A DNA stretch of 64,000 nucleotides from an uncultured Polaribacter sp. (GTDB taxonomy: Bacteria; Bacteroidota; Bacteroidia; Flavobacteriales; Flavobacteriaceae). Every line of letters begins with the position of its first letter. Position 1 is the stretch's first letter. A program made the position numbers and the translations under genes. The stretch is taken from contig NZ_CANMVP010000015.1 of assembly GCF_947501385.1 (NCBI RefSeq), forward strand, positions 51,260 to 115,259, written 5' to 3'. The notes beneath the pieces are model-generated. The model saw only the letters and a program-made list of their open reading frames with translations. It made no database searches and was not told the DNA's origin. This document shows positions 9,701 through 18,090 of this stretch, in pieces.

Positions 9701-11763
9701 GCTATAGAATCTAAATCTACAAAAGCATTTAAATCTACATTTAAGTTGTTATCTTTATATTTAGAAGTAACATTCCCTTTACCATCTTTAAAATCTCCGC
9801 TTACACTTAAATCTCTAATGGCATAGTCTTTTAATTGAAATTTAGAAATATTTGTTTTTAAAGTAGCATCTAAATTGTTAATGGTTTTTCCGCTTCCTTT
9901 AGAGTTTAAAGTAAGACTTAGATTCCCAAATTTAGGATTCTTTAAAAGCGTACCTACATTATAATCTTCTATTTTTACAGTAAGGTCATAACTTATTTTG
10001 TCTGTATTTTTAAAAGTACCTTTTACCGTTGCTTCACCTTGCGTGGTCGTTAATTTTGCATCTGTAGCAATGGCATCTAAAGAGCCCGTTATACTTCCTG
10101 TAAGTAATAGATCTTCTGGCAAGCGCACATTTAATTGGCTTTCATCTACCAACTGTAAAATATCTTCACGCTTACTTTCCATTTTAAAATTCGGAATATT
10201 TACTTGAAGTAATGCTTGTTTTGTACTATTTTTTATGCTACCAACTGCTGAAATTTGTGTGAATTTTCCCCAATTAATATTTGTGCTATTTAACTCTATA
10301 GATGCTAATGTACCTGTTGCATTTAAGTTTCCGTAGATTTTTTTTGCACTTAATTTTTTTAAATATTCATTTTTCTGTAAAGCGGGTTGAAACTTGAAAG
10401 CTTCTGTTAACCAAAATTCAAATGAAGGCAAGTTTACACGAACATTGGTCGTTTCTGGAGCCTCTAATAATTGTGGTAGCGAATTGTATCGCATTTCAAT
10501 AGCTCCAACAATTTTATTGTCATTTAACGCAAGTTCTAAATTACGTATTGTTAATTTATTGTCTGTAACTTTTGCATCAAATGCTAATTTCTTTAGATTT
10601 AGATTTGTGTATTCATTAAAATTAAATTGTTTTAACTGCAAACCTGCTTGCTGTTCTTTTAAAAAGATATCAGTGGCGTTTAAGTTTAGGTTTTGTAAAG
10701 AAATTGCATTCGGATTGAATACATTCTTCTGAAGTACTGCGTCGTTTAAAAAATATTTGAATGTGTTATTTTCTAAAGCTAAATTATGTAGTTCCAATTC
10801 AATTGCTGGCCAAAGTAATGTACTCGAAGTGTTAGTTGTAGCGGTTGTACTGCCATTTTCAGGATAAGATTTCATTCTAACTAAAATCTCTGAATTTTTA
10901 AGTTGAACAGTATTTAAAATAAATTTCTTTTCAACTAAATTTAATTCAGGAATCTCAGCATAAAAGTCTTTTAAATCAGCATCTAAAAGAATATCATCTA
11001 CATTAGATTTATAATATGCTGCTGTATTTTTTATAGTGATGCTTTCTGAAGATAATATAGGCAACGGGATTTCTTCAAATGGTAATACTATTGTTATCGG
11101 ATTTTGTATGTATTTAATTTTTGCATCAGAAAGTTGAATATCATTTACCTTAAAAATCATTTTTTCAATGTCTATAGCTTCCATCTCTGCTGTAAGAGTA
11201 CCAACTTGAAATTTACTATCTATAGCCAATACATCGTCTTTAAAATCTACATCAATATCTTTTAAATTTAAACTGCCAACAACAATATTGAATGGTTTTG
11301 CTGTTGAATCTTGAACAACTGAATTTGTATTTCCTGAACTAAAAGCATCTATTAAAAACTGAAAGTTATATCCAGAAACTGTGTCTTTTCTAATGATATT
11401 TGCTCGTAAACCTTCCCATTCTAAATCATCTACGCCAATAGCATCGCCCTTGATCATTCCCCAAAGTGGAATATTGGCTTCTAAAGATTTAGAATAAATT
11501 AATGTATCTCCTTTTTCGTCTTCTAAATAAAGGCCATTTAATTGTACATCCCCATCAAACGTAACAAAAAGTTTTTCTACGGCAACTTCTGTGTTGGTTT
11601 TGTCTGAAACATAGTTGACTACTTTGTCTACGATAATATCTTGTCCCCAAGGACTTCTAATAAATAGAATTAGGAGTGCTAAAAATATTAAAATTCCAAA
11701 AAGTATACGTAAAGTTCTTCTTAGAAAACGGTATTTTTTCTTTTTAACTATTTTGGTAGACAT
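6715..11763 (-). CDS. tamB: TamB: inner-membrane-anchored translocation/assembly module (AsmA-like)
   Basis: A 1682-residue protein with an N-terminal signal anchor (LRILFGILIFLALLILFI, about residues 14-31), a very long periplasmic stretch of short beta-strands typical of the bridge-like beta-groove proteins, and the C-terminal DUF490/TamB domain (about 1200-1640, with ISGEDTAVRN, LNIDGELLQPKISFSLNMPE and a final RYRIRGFRKSEFENV segment). A Lys-rich tail closes the protein. Family members span the periplasm and partner TamA/TamL, which is encoded immediately downstream. A TATTTTTG -7 box lies 21 bases before the ATG, so tamB-tamL is likely one transcript. No frame break was seen. Confidence 0.93.
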   Translation of the reverse strand: MSTKIVKKKKYRFLRRTLRILFGILIFLALLILFIRSPWGQDIIVDKVVNYVSDKTNTEVAVEKLFVTFDGDVQLNGLYLEDEKGDTLIYSKSLEANIPLWGMIKGDAIGVDDLEWEGLRANIIRKDTVSGYNFQFLIDAFSSGNTNSVVQDSTAKPFNIVVGSLNLKDIDVDFKDDVLAIDSKFQVGTLTAEMEAIDIEKMIFKVNDIQLSDAKIKYIQNPITIVLPFEEIPLPILSSESITIKNTAAYYKSNVDDILLDADLKDFYAEIPELNLVEKKFILNTVQLKNSEILVRMKSYPENGSTTATTNTSSTLLWPAIELELHNLALENNTFKYFLNDAVLQKNVFNPNAISLQNLNLNATDIFLKEQQAGLQLKQFNFNEYTNLNLKKLAFDAKVTDNKLTIRNLELALNDNKIVGAIEMRYNSLPQLLEAPETTNVRVNLPSFEFWLTEAFKFQPALQKNEYLKKLSAKKIYGNLNATGTLASIELNSTNINWGKFTQISAVGSIKNSTKQALLQVNIPNFKMESKREDILQLVDESQLNVRLPEDLLLTGSITGSLDAIATDAKLTTTQGEATVKGTFKNTDKISYDLTVKIEDYNVGTLLKNPKFGNLSLTLNSKGSGKTINNLDATLKTNISKFQLKDYAIRDLSVSGDFKDGKGNVTSKYKDNNLNVDLNAFVDLDSIATKANLNLNVIGADLEGLGFMNRNVKTGMDLSLNFKGNLEKYAVKSTIKNGVVVYDDRTYLLGPLNANAFVDKDTTALIVKNKMLDLNLQSNVDPQTFGKALQRHIFSYFYRDAIIPDTIANPVDLQLKAKISQTPLIKDVFLVNIKDLDTIKIGVDFKELDRKLVANITAPHINYSGNELDSLAFSMNTDKDNFNFNLGFKNITAGPLDVPKTIITGNQKNNELALNFLGFHEGKKLMNVNTSITGSRERLKFTVNNKDLVLNKHKWEIPETNEIILTDSVISFSDFRITKGNQSIEVTDKSPDIQKNHIAVNYKNFAISEVFNYLNPEKQITTGILSGDFVLEQPFGDTGIIADLDISQLKVLNTDFGNLSMNAKSLGYSNYDFNVNLKGGDINLDIKGDYFVSNNEANLNLDVLINEFKMKALNTLSLGEIKETSGSFSGGFKVTGTTTTPKYKGNLKFTNADFNITKLNTKFTLKNETIHIDNSGLSMSNFTVLDAKKNALVLSGTIKTESFVNPTFDLKVKANNFRILNASKEDNPSLYGKASFNANARLTGDLQIPKLNAEVTLGSDTNVTYVIPSIYANVEEREGIVEFVNRENPNAILTQTEEQTATITGFDIFSRIKINKEAAVTIIINEETEDNFKVSGEGDFIFTMIPNGRLSLTGAYEISEGHYELNLYNLVNRKFSLASGSRVSWSGDPFDAKLDVRAIYNIETSASPLMASQISGEDTAVRNRYKQVLPFNVYLNIDGELLQPKISFSLNMPEDEQGAIGGQVYGRLQQVNQQEDELNRQVFSLLVLNRFYPDAGSDGSAGGFATIARDNLNDAVSGQLNAFSDKILGGSGIELDFGLNSFTDYQGDAPTDRTQLDIAAQKKLFNERLTVRVGSEVDIQGSSANGETTPLIGNVSLEYKITEDGRYRIRGFRKSEFENVIDGQTIVSGLALIFTKEFNEFSQLWDAILRSQRAKKEAEEAQKAAKVKEVNKEKVNTKKKTN

Positions 11764-11783
11764 ATATACATTTGATATCGAAA

Positions 11784-11791
11784 CAAAAATA
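11784..11791 (-). promoter_or_regulatory. -7 promoter box of tamB
   Basis: The minus strand reads TATTTTTG, an exact TAnnTTTG match. It predicts a start site near 11777 and a leader of about 14 bases before the tamB ATG at 11763. Confidence 0.55.
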
Positions 11792-11954
11792 CACTAGTAT
11801 TTGTTTAAAATTTGTCATTAAAGATTAATTCTTTAACGCTATTAAGAAATAATTAACTCAAAACGTAAGTAATTCGTCACAAAAAAAAGAACTAATTAAG
11901 TTTAATCGTAAAAAGTCTTACGGAATCCCGTAGCTTCACTTTTTATTATAGTTA

Positions 11955-12133
11955 CCCGTTGTGCATTTTGAGTTAAATGTATTCCAAAATGTCAGTTCGA
12001 GTGATTTTTTGATAAAAAAAATCGTATCGAGAACTAGTTTAGAAACGAAAATTCTTATTCTCGATACAAATTTCACTTATTTCAATCGTGAAATTCACTC
12101 GAATTGACAGAATTTATCAAAATGCATGACGGG
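11955..12133. mobile_element. Inverted-repeat element A, copy 1 (MITE-like)
   Basis: This lies in the 500-bp gap between tamB and the truncated adhesin. The left end begins CCCGTTGTGCATTTTGA and the right end is TCAAAATGCATGACGGG, its near-perfect inverse. It is flanked by the 9-bp direct repeat TTATAGTTA (11946-11954 and 12134-12142), consistent with a target-site duplication. The interior (about 12000-12105) is a second palindrome bounded by TTCGAGTGA and TCACTCGAA. The same core occurs in copy 2. It has no coding capacity, so movement would need a transposase elsewhere. The rest of the gap (11792-11954, 12143-12263) is AT-rich and shows no gene. Confidence 0.8.
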
Positions 12134-12263
12134 TTATAGTTATAAATTTGAATATCTAAAAGATTCATTTTATCATATTCAAATTTTAGTCAAAATACTA
12201 TTTAGTGTTATTGCTAAATTAACCAGATTATTTTAATGATATTTTGTACACCGTTAATTATAT

Positions 12264-12830
12264 ATGATTTTCCACAGAAAAAAACTACTTACCTCAAAAA
12301 CCCTAATTGCTTATTTGTCTATTCTGTTTATAAGCAGTCTTATCTTTAGCAACAATTCACATTTACATACTTTTTTCAATTCTTTTTTTGCACCAACTGC
12401 AACAATTTCTGTTGACAAAGCAACAGTCTGCGAAAGTGAACTTGTAACGATTACTTTTGAAGGCTTGAACGGTATGGCTCCGTATACTTTTACTTACACT
12501 ATAAATAACGGTACAGAAGAAACAATTAGTACAAATCCTTCAGAAAACTCAGCTGAGTTGCCTCTAAATATTACCACAGAAGGAACTTATATTTATAAAT
12601 TAACGAATATTAAAGATAGCACAGGTGCTTCTGAGGTTGTTACAAATCAAACAGTAACTATAGACGTAAATGCGCCACCAACCGTAGCTTTTTCTTTTAC
12701 ATCTAACGTAATGGTACCTTGCCCAAAGCTTGAATTTGCTTGTATGGCAAAAACCATGGTAAAGGCAAAAAGTACAGATAACTTCATTTTTAAGTTGTTT
12801 TTTACAATGGGTACAACCTTTTCTTTATAA
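12264..12830 (+). pseudogene. Truncated PKD-type gliding-adhesin-like gene, fused to antisense receptor DNA
   Basis: The frame starts with a signal/anchor segment (TLIAYLSILFISSLIFS) and then one recognisable PKD/SprB-like module: ATISVDKATVCESELVTITF, APYTFTYTING-type strand, a TYIYKLTNIKDS strand and VTIDVNAPPTVAF. Such modules are normally repeated many times in large type IX-secreted adhesins. Homology ends at about 12690, where the sequence becomes the reverse complement of the start of a SusC-type receptor gene. The last 46 or so codons (to 12830) are therefore antisense read-through. No sorting domain remains. It probably makes no functional adhesin. Confidence 0.72.
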
Positions 12831-12847
12831 GTAAAAAGATTTTTCAT
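12680..12847 (-). pseudogene. 5' remnant of a SusC/TonB-dependent receptor gene
   Basis: The minus-strand frame from the ATG at 12847 reads MKNLFTYKEKVVPIVKNN, then KMKLSVLFAFTMVFAIQANS, SFGQ and TITLDVKEKATV. This is the usual beginning of a flavobacterial SusC-type receptor: basic leader, signal peptide, then the first strand of the STN domain. After about 56 residues it runs into the 3' part of the PKD-type gene and the remaining ~900 residues are absent. It lies downstream of the FecR gene, exactly where the receptor of a FecI/FecR locus belongs. Confidence 0.75.
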
Positions 12848-12900
12848 ATTTTTAAATGTTTTAAGTGGTTCATCATTCTTTTTTAATCACTTTCAACCGA

Positions 12901-12938
12901 TCGGATCCCGAGTCGCATTCGGGATTCCGATTTTTTTT
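12901..12938 (+). terminator. Intrinsic terminator-like hairpin
   Basis: Arms TCGGATCCCGA and TCGGGATTCCGA (one bulged T) are followed by eight T residues on the plus strand. It would stop plus-strand transcription coming from the truncated adhesin. The rest of the 303-bp gap up to fecR contains AT-rich DNA, a small TTCCGA/TCGGAA inverted repeat at about 13081-13096 and a lone element-A end. Confidence 0.65.
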
Positions 12939-13125
12939 ATCTTTCGTTTCTTTTATAAAAAGTAGTATGGGGATACGCTCCTTTTTATAATCTAACTATT
13001 GGTTTTCTAGTTTCTTTAGTGATCTACTTTGTTGTTTTTGTTTACATAAGCGGTGCTTTTTTTAATAATTTAATATTCTCTTCCGAGGTTTCGGAATGCT
13101 AACTGACCTTGTTATACGATTTAGA

Positions 13126-13146
13126 ATCAAAATGCACAACAGGGGT
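13126..13146. repeat. Solitary, decayed terminal repeat of element A
   Basis: ATCAAAATGCACAAC followed by AGGGGT matches the right end of element A (canonical ATCAAAATGCACAACGGGT) apart from two extra bases. No partner end was found nearby. It lies 5 bp past the fecR stop and may be a scar from the event that removed the receptor gene. Confidence 0.55.
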
Positions 13147-13150
13147 GTTA

Positions 13151-14308
13151 TTATTGTATCACTATTTTATTGTTTACAATTTGATAGTCTATTTTATATA
13201 CTTTGTTAAAATACTCTAATACCTTTTCTATCGGTTCTTTGTCTACGTTGATACTGGCATTAAAAGATTCTAATGCAATTTTTTTGTTATTGTTAATAAT
13301 GGTTACATTGTAGAGTCGTTCTAGTTTTGTAGCAATGTTGGCAAAGCTTGCATTTCTAAAGACCACATTCCCTTTTATCCATGAGGTATAAATAGTGGTG
13401 TTTACCTCTTGGGTGCTAATCTGCTTGGTTCCTTTTCTAAATACCCCCATAAGTCCTGGGTTTAAAACCGTGGTGGTATGCTTTCTAAACTCTTTGTTTT
13501 TATCGTGCATGCCTACTGAACCTTCTACCAAAACCACATTTGTATGAGTATCTTCTGGATATGCTGCCACATTAAATTCCGTACCCAATACACGTACATT
13601 TAAGTCTTGTGCATGTACAATAAATGGGTGTTTTTGGTCTTTTGCTACCTCAAAATAGGCTTCTCCCGTAATAATTACCTGCCTGTCTTTGCCTTCTATA
13701 AACTTTACTGGGTATTGAATAGATGTGCCAGCATTTAAGTACACTTGCGAGCCATCTGATAGTGTTAATTGAAATCTTTTACCATAAGGAACCGTTAGTT
13801 TGTTGTATACCAACTCTTTAATTTCGCTATTTTTTGCATAGGCTAGTGTTTTCCCCTTTTGGTGTCCAAGTACCTGTCCTTTGCTATCTTTTACTTCTTT
13901 TTCTTCCGCTGCATTGATAATCTTTACTTGACCATCACTCAACGTTAAAGTGATATTTTCTTCAGGAATGGTTAACTGCTCTTTTTTATCAAAGCCACCA
14001 TACCAATAAAAGTATCCTGTTGCTAAAAAAACTAAAAATACAGCTGCGTATGTTGTAATTTTTTGAAACCTACGCATGCGAATTACCTTTTGTTCTTTGT
14101 GAATCATTTCCAATAATTTTTTCTTGGATTCCTCTGTGTTGAATTTCTTCATAGTATATTCTATTCCGTAATTGGTTCTAATGTAACTTTTAAATACTTT
14201 TTTGTTTTTCTCATGTGCTAAAAGCAGGGTCAGCGCATCTAGCTCATCTTTTGATGCATTGCTATTGAGGTACTTAATAATTAGTTTTTCGATGTTTCGA
14301 GTACGCAT
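13151..14308 (-). CDS. FecR-family anti-sigma factor
   Basis: A 385-residue single-pass membrane protein. The N-terminal ~80 residues form the cytoplasmic sigma-binding domain, followed by the membrane segment TYAAVFLVFLATGYFYW (about 88-104), the periplasmic FecR beta-domain (about 160-260, with KRFQLTLSDGSQVYLNAGT and GEAYFEVAKDQKHPFIV) and a C-terminal STN-like DUF4974 domain ending in YQIVNNKIVIQ. It should transmit the state of a TonB-dependent receptor to the divergently encoded ECF sigma factor. The receptor normally encoded downstream is reduced to a 5' remnant at 12680-12847, so the signalling chain at this locus looks broken. Confidence 0.9.
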   Translation of the reverse strand: MRTRNIEKLIIKYLNSNASKDELDALTLLLAHEKNKKVFKSYIRTNYGIEYTMKKFNTEESKKKLLEMIHKEQKVIRMRRFQKITTYAAVFLVFLATGYFYWYGGFDKKEQLTIPEENITLTLSDGQVKIINAAEEKEVKDSKGQVLGHQKGKTLAYAKNSEIKELVYNKLTVPYGKRFQLTLSDGSQVYLNAGTSIQYPVKFIEGKDRQVIITGEAYFEVAKDQKHPFIVHAQDLNVRVLGTEFNVAAYPEDTHTNVVLVEGSVGMHDKNKEFRKHTTTVLNPGLMGVFRKGTKQISTQEVNTTIYTSWIKGNVVFRNASFANIATKLERLYNVTIINNNKKIALESFNASINVDKEPIEKVLEYFNKVYKIDYQIVNNKIVIQ

Positions 14309-14423
14309 TAATGTTGTGCTTATTTATATCTATTACGCAAGAAATTAACACAACCCTAACCTTTTTATCACTTTTTTTTATACTTTGCATACAAATTACT
14401 ATTATTTCTATTCTAATTTAATT

Positions 14424-15011
14424 ATGAATTCTTCTTATTCTGATGAACTTTTTTTGATTTCTTCACTAAAAAATGGAGATGCGAAAGCATATACATATCT
14501 TATGGATAGGTACCACCATAGACTTTGTATATATGCCACAGGGTTAACACGTGATGATGCTGATGCAGAAGATATTGTACAAAATGTTTTTATTAAAATT
14601 TGGAAAAAACGCCAGCAATTAAAAGCAGCCTTTTCTTTGCAAGCTTTTTTATACAAATCTGTCTATAATGCGTTTATCGATTATTATCGAAAACAAAAAA
14701 GAATGCTTCCTTTTGAAAAAACCTATATCAATGAACTTTCTGCTATTATTGAAGAAGATGAAAGTACTTTGGAAAGGTTAATTCTCTTAATGCAACGTGA
14801 GATTCAGAATTTACCTCCAAAATGCAAACAAACTTTTTTATTAAGCAAACAAGAAGGACTCACCAATATGGAAATTGCAGCATATTTGAATATTTCCGTA
14901 AAATCTGTTGAGGCACATATTACCAGAGCATTTTCTACACTGCGAAAAGCCATTGGCGAAAAAATGAATGGTATTTTGTTTTTGTTGTTTGGAAAAGTAA
15001 CGGGTTTGTAG
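14424..15011 (+). CDS. RNA polymerase ECF sigma factor (FecI-like, Bacteroidota sigma-70 family 1)
   Basis: A 195-residue sigma factor with region 2 (about residues 10-85: AYTYLMDRYHHRLCIYA, DAEDIVQNVFIKIWKKR) and region 4 (about 120-180: LPPKCKQTFLLSKQEGLTN and the recognition helix NISVKSVEAHITRAF). An upstream in-frame ATG exists at 14385, but the one at 14424 fits the family (NSSYSDELFLISSLKNGD). It is divergent from the fecR gene across about 115 bp. Target genes are probably the receptor/adhesin genes that are broken here, or others elsewhere. The 205 bp after the gene contain nothing recognised. Confidence 0.9.
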   Translation: MNSSYSDELFLISSLKNGDAKAYTYLMDRYHHRLCIYATGLTRDDADAEDIVQNVFIKIWKKRQQLKAAFSLQAFLYKSVYNAFIDYYRKQKRMLPFEKTYINELSAIIEEDESTLERLILLMQREIQNLPPKCKQTFLLSKQEGLTNMEIAAYLNISVKSVEAHITRAFSTLRKAIGEKMNGILFLLFGKVTGL

Positions 15012-15216
15012 TTTGCCAAGATACTCTTTTATGCGCGCTAGCAATCTTAAGCTATAGTATTGCAAAGCCATATCTAGAGCTCTCTCAGTAAGAATTCATA
15101 CAAAAACACAAATAAGCTACCTTGTGAAATTCAGATCAAATAATTATAGGATGTCAATCCATTCATGAATTCGTGGCTAAAATAGGGATAGTAATGAAAG
15201 TGACTACCATAAAATA

Positions 15217-17490
15217 CTACCGTTTAATGGCAAGCTTTGTTGTAAAATCACCCAGACTCAAAATATATATTCCAGGATTAAGATAGGAAACATCTATTTG
15301 ACCTGAACTGCTGAGATAGCCATTGCCAACCATCTGACCAGTCAAATTATAAATGTGGTATGACTGCTGTTTCTCTAAACCTTTAACAGTTACAACTTCA
15401 GATGCTGGGTTTGGGAAAACTTGGAGATTTTGAGGCTCTTGATGGGGTATAGAAAGCATATTTAGGTCGCCTTGTATGATAGCTCCGTTAGAAGTTCCAA
15501 TATATACCTTGCCATCAAAGGCTTCAAAAGCAGTATCTCCCAATAATAAGGGTTCTGTATTTATACCAATGTCTGTCATGTTCCAATGAGCACCATTGTC
15601 TTCGGTGTGAAGAAGTATCGTTTGAGCCCTTCCATTCGGCTCTGAAAAGCCAAGAAGCATAGCCATAAGATTTGTTTCGTCTAAACGAACCATTCCTTTA
15701 ATACTACTTAAATCCAACATAAGGGTGTTACTAACAGAAGGATCAATATTCATTTCAGTCCAGTTTTCCCCAAAATCTGTAGTCATAAAATAATCACCTG
15801 ATTCAGATTGAACCAGACCAAATCCATCTAGAGTCAGTTGTATAGATTGAGTAGACGCATCTTGAGGTAAGTTTGACATCTCTGACCAGACATTATTCGA
15901 AAAACGGTAAGCATTAAGCAATGTTCTCACAATAACCTGATTATTAGGCAGAATAAAAATTGCTGATTGGGAAGGCGAAAGTTGAACAGTGCTAATGACA
16001 GATAACTCCTGGGTTCCATCACTTGCTTCCCTATAAAACAATAACGCTTTCTCTGAAGTTGAATACAATAAAGCCATTACAGAATCGTCGGACAGAATCG
16101 CAGTCTTAACTAACATATCATTTTCAGGAAACCTGTTCGTCCAATTTTGTCCATTGTCTTCTGACAGATGGAGCGTTCCGAATACATCTACCAATATACA
16201 GCGGTCTTCTTTATGGTCAACCTGAAGATATCCTGTAGATGTTGGTGCTTGTGGTGACCCCGCAACGGTTTCCCAAATACCATTATTCCTTTTTAAAATG
16301 TAATTGCCATAACCAACTGCCCATGACACATTTTCACCGATAGAAATACTGTAGATATCAGGCAATCCTTGTTGCAAACTGCTCCATGTAAGTCCAGCAT
16401 CTTCTGATATTAGAATATTACCTGTTGCCCCTGCTATTATTCCTCTGTTACCAGTAAAGGTCATCCGTAAATTAGGAACTTTTAAAAAAAACTGTTCGAT
16501 ACCTTGATTTAGGCTGATTTCTTCCCACGTCAATCCACCATTCGTGGTTCGATAAACAGCATTTGTTGGATCAGAAATATCCAATGATGCTAGCATAATA
16601 CCGCTCTGAGCCGAAAACCAGTGCATATCACGGATAATACATGAAGATAGAGAACTAAGACCTGGCAATCCGACTTCTTCCCAATTTCCTCCCCCGCCAT
16701 TCGAACGATAAAGTTTATCAAAAGGAAAAATAAAATTGCGGTTGGTAAGAGAAAGATAAAAAGTGTCATCGTCAGCAAAATAAACATCTAGATACTGGTG
16801 ATCACTCTCGGGAAACAGGGTTTCTTCCCAGGTTTGCCCCCCATCTTCCGTATAATAAACCAAGGGAGAAAACACCCCTATATTCAACAGAATATCGTCT
16901 ACCTGATAACCCATTGCAAACCCTCTATCCTCTGATATAAAGTTTACATTACTCAGTCTTCTATAAGGTTTTGTTGAGTCGCTCCATTGTATTTCATTCC
17001 AGGTATCACCGCCATCAATTGTTTTGAAAATCTTATTGGCTGTACCAACGGCATACCCTATATTTTCAGATGGAAAATGGACATCAGTAAACCACGCACT
17101 GCTCTGGTAAATTGTATTTGGTTCTAGGCTCAGAAGTACCTCCCAATTTTGTCCAGAATCCGTGGTTCGATAAAGAGATTCGCGCTCGGCCATAAACCAT
17201 TTTGAATCTGATATCAAATGAAAGCCAAGGTGAGGTTCTGGTGCACTGTATGTATTAGACGGAGAACGGAGTGATATACCTTGTGGTAAAGCAGGTAAGT
17301 TTTCAATTGAGTTGATATCTGCGTGGTATGATAAAACAGAATTGCCAAAAAAATAAAAATTTTCCGATTGATCTGGTGACTCCACAAAATAAATCCCATT
17401 TTGCAGACCCATCGGGTTTTCAAGATTCCAGTTTATTTGTGCCTGGGTATAAAGTGAGAAAAATAATACCAAAAAAAGTACGCTTTTCAT
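15217..17490 (-). CDS. Large secreted BNR/Ycf48-like repeat protein with type IX sorting domain
   Basis: A 757-residue secreted protein with an N-terminal signal peptide (SVLFLVLFFSLYTQAQ) and repeated beta-propeller-like units with the motif T-x-DGG-x-TW-x-E (YRTTDSGQNWEVL, FKTIDGGDTWNEI, YYTEDGGQTWEE, YRTTNGGLTWEEI, HLSEDNGQNW). This repeat is seen in photosystem-II stability factor Ycf48-like and sortilin-type propellers. The C-terminus (about 680-757: LQVFPNPASEVVTVKG, YNLTGQMV, YLNPGIYILSL, KLAIKR) is a type A type IX secretion sorting domain. It is probably cell-surface or extracellular, and the ligand is unknown. G+C is higher than in tamB or the GTPase genes. Confidence 0.85.
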   Translation of the reverse strand: MKSVLFLVLFFSLYTQAQINWNLENPMGLQNGIYFVESPDQSENFYFFGNSVLSYHADINSIENLPALPQGISLRSPSNTYSAPEPHLGFHLISDSKWFMAERESLYRTTDSGQNWEVLLSLEPNTIYQSSAWFTDVHFPSENIGYAVGTANKIFKTIDGGDTWNEIQWSDSTKPYRRLSNVNFISEDRGFAMGYQVDDILLNIGVFSPLVYYTEDGGQTWEETLFPESDHQYLDVYFADDDTFYLSLTNRNFIFPFDKLYRSNGGGGNWEEVGLPGLSSLSSCIIRDMHWFSAQSGIMLASLDISDPTNAVYRTTNGGLTWEEISLNQGIEQFFLKVPNLRMTFTGNRGIIAGATGNILISEDAGLTWSSLQQGLPDIYSISIGENVSWAVGYGNYILKRNNGIWETVAGSPQAPTSTGYLQVDHKEDRCILVDVFGTLHLSEDNGQNWTNRFPENDMLVKTAILSDDSVMALLYSTSEKALLFYREASDGTQELSVISTVQLSPSQSAIFILPNNQVIVRTLLNAYRFSNNVWSEMSNLPQDASTQSIQLTLDGFGLVQSESGDYFMTTDFGENWTEMNIDPSVSNTLMLDLSSIKGMVRLDETNLMAMLLGFSEPNGRAQTILLHTEDNGAHWNMTDIGINTEPLLLGDTAFEAFDGKVYIGTSNGAIIQGDLNMLSIPHQEPQNLQVFPNPASEVVTVKGLEKQQSYHIYNLTGQMVGNGYLSSSGQIDVSYLNPGIYILSLGDFTTKLAIKR

Positions 17491-17599
17491 GTTTATTAGA
17501 TTTTACGATTTGATATTGTCTATTTAGAAAATACTATCTTATTTAGGAAAACTATCTGAAATATTCGCATTCTTATATTTTTATTTAGATACATTCTAT

Positions 17600-18032
17600 T
17601 ATAAAAGGTTGCGTTGCGCCACATCGATTTATGTTCAATATTTTTAATAATGCACTGCTCAAGAAAGAGTGGAAAAGAGCTGAATTACCCTTTCAAAAAG
17701 TCAAAAATTGCATTTATAAGTGTTCTCTCGAACTATAGGTTCAAGCGCTCCTAAAAATGAAAAACCTCGACCCAAGGGTACGAGATATCAAGTAGAAATT
17801 TATTTTTTATTTCGACGCAGAGCATCGGGGAACCAGACAGCAGGCTGGCAGGTAAAACCCATAGATTCCGCTAAAAAAAAGTGGGATTAGCCTGCCTGCC
17901 GGCATAGGCAGGTTCAGCTAGCAATATTTAATTCATTGCTTCGCTTCCGAAGCTTTGGAAGAAAAATTGAGTTTCACTAATTTAACATTAGGAATAAAAA
18001 AAATTCTATAAATTTAACGCAACCATTTTATA
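17600..18032. mobile_element. Inverted-repeat element B in the 600-bp gap 17491-18090
   Basis: The left end TTATAAAAGGTTGCGTT (17600-17616) and right end AACGCAACCATTTTATAA (18016-18033) are inverse copies with one inserted base. The interior contains REP-like palindromes: CCTGCCTGCCGGCATAGGCAGG (two halves around GCCGGC, about 17891-17912), GCAGGCTGGCAGG (about 17838-17850) and a TTCCGAAGCTTTGGAA hairpin (about 17947-17962). No clear target duplication was found and there is no coding capacity. The remainder of the gap shows no gene. Confidence 0.6.
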
Positions 18033-18090
18033 AGAATAGCATCTCTATTTTATTAGGGTTTCTTAAACCTAAAAATTAAAAAAGCCTATC

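Noticed and set aside
7197..10732. Several plus-strand open frames of 60-137 codons opposite tamB
   Set aside because: All lie antisense within the long tamB gene, have no recognisable domain, and reflect the low stop frequency opposite AT-rich coding DNA.
12901..12938. Hairpin considered as a recombination site for phase inversion at the truncated adhesin/receptor junction
   Set aside because: It is followed by eight T residues and fits an intrinsic terminator; no matching inverted copy or invertase gene was found in the window.
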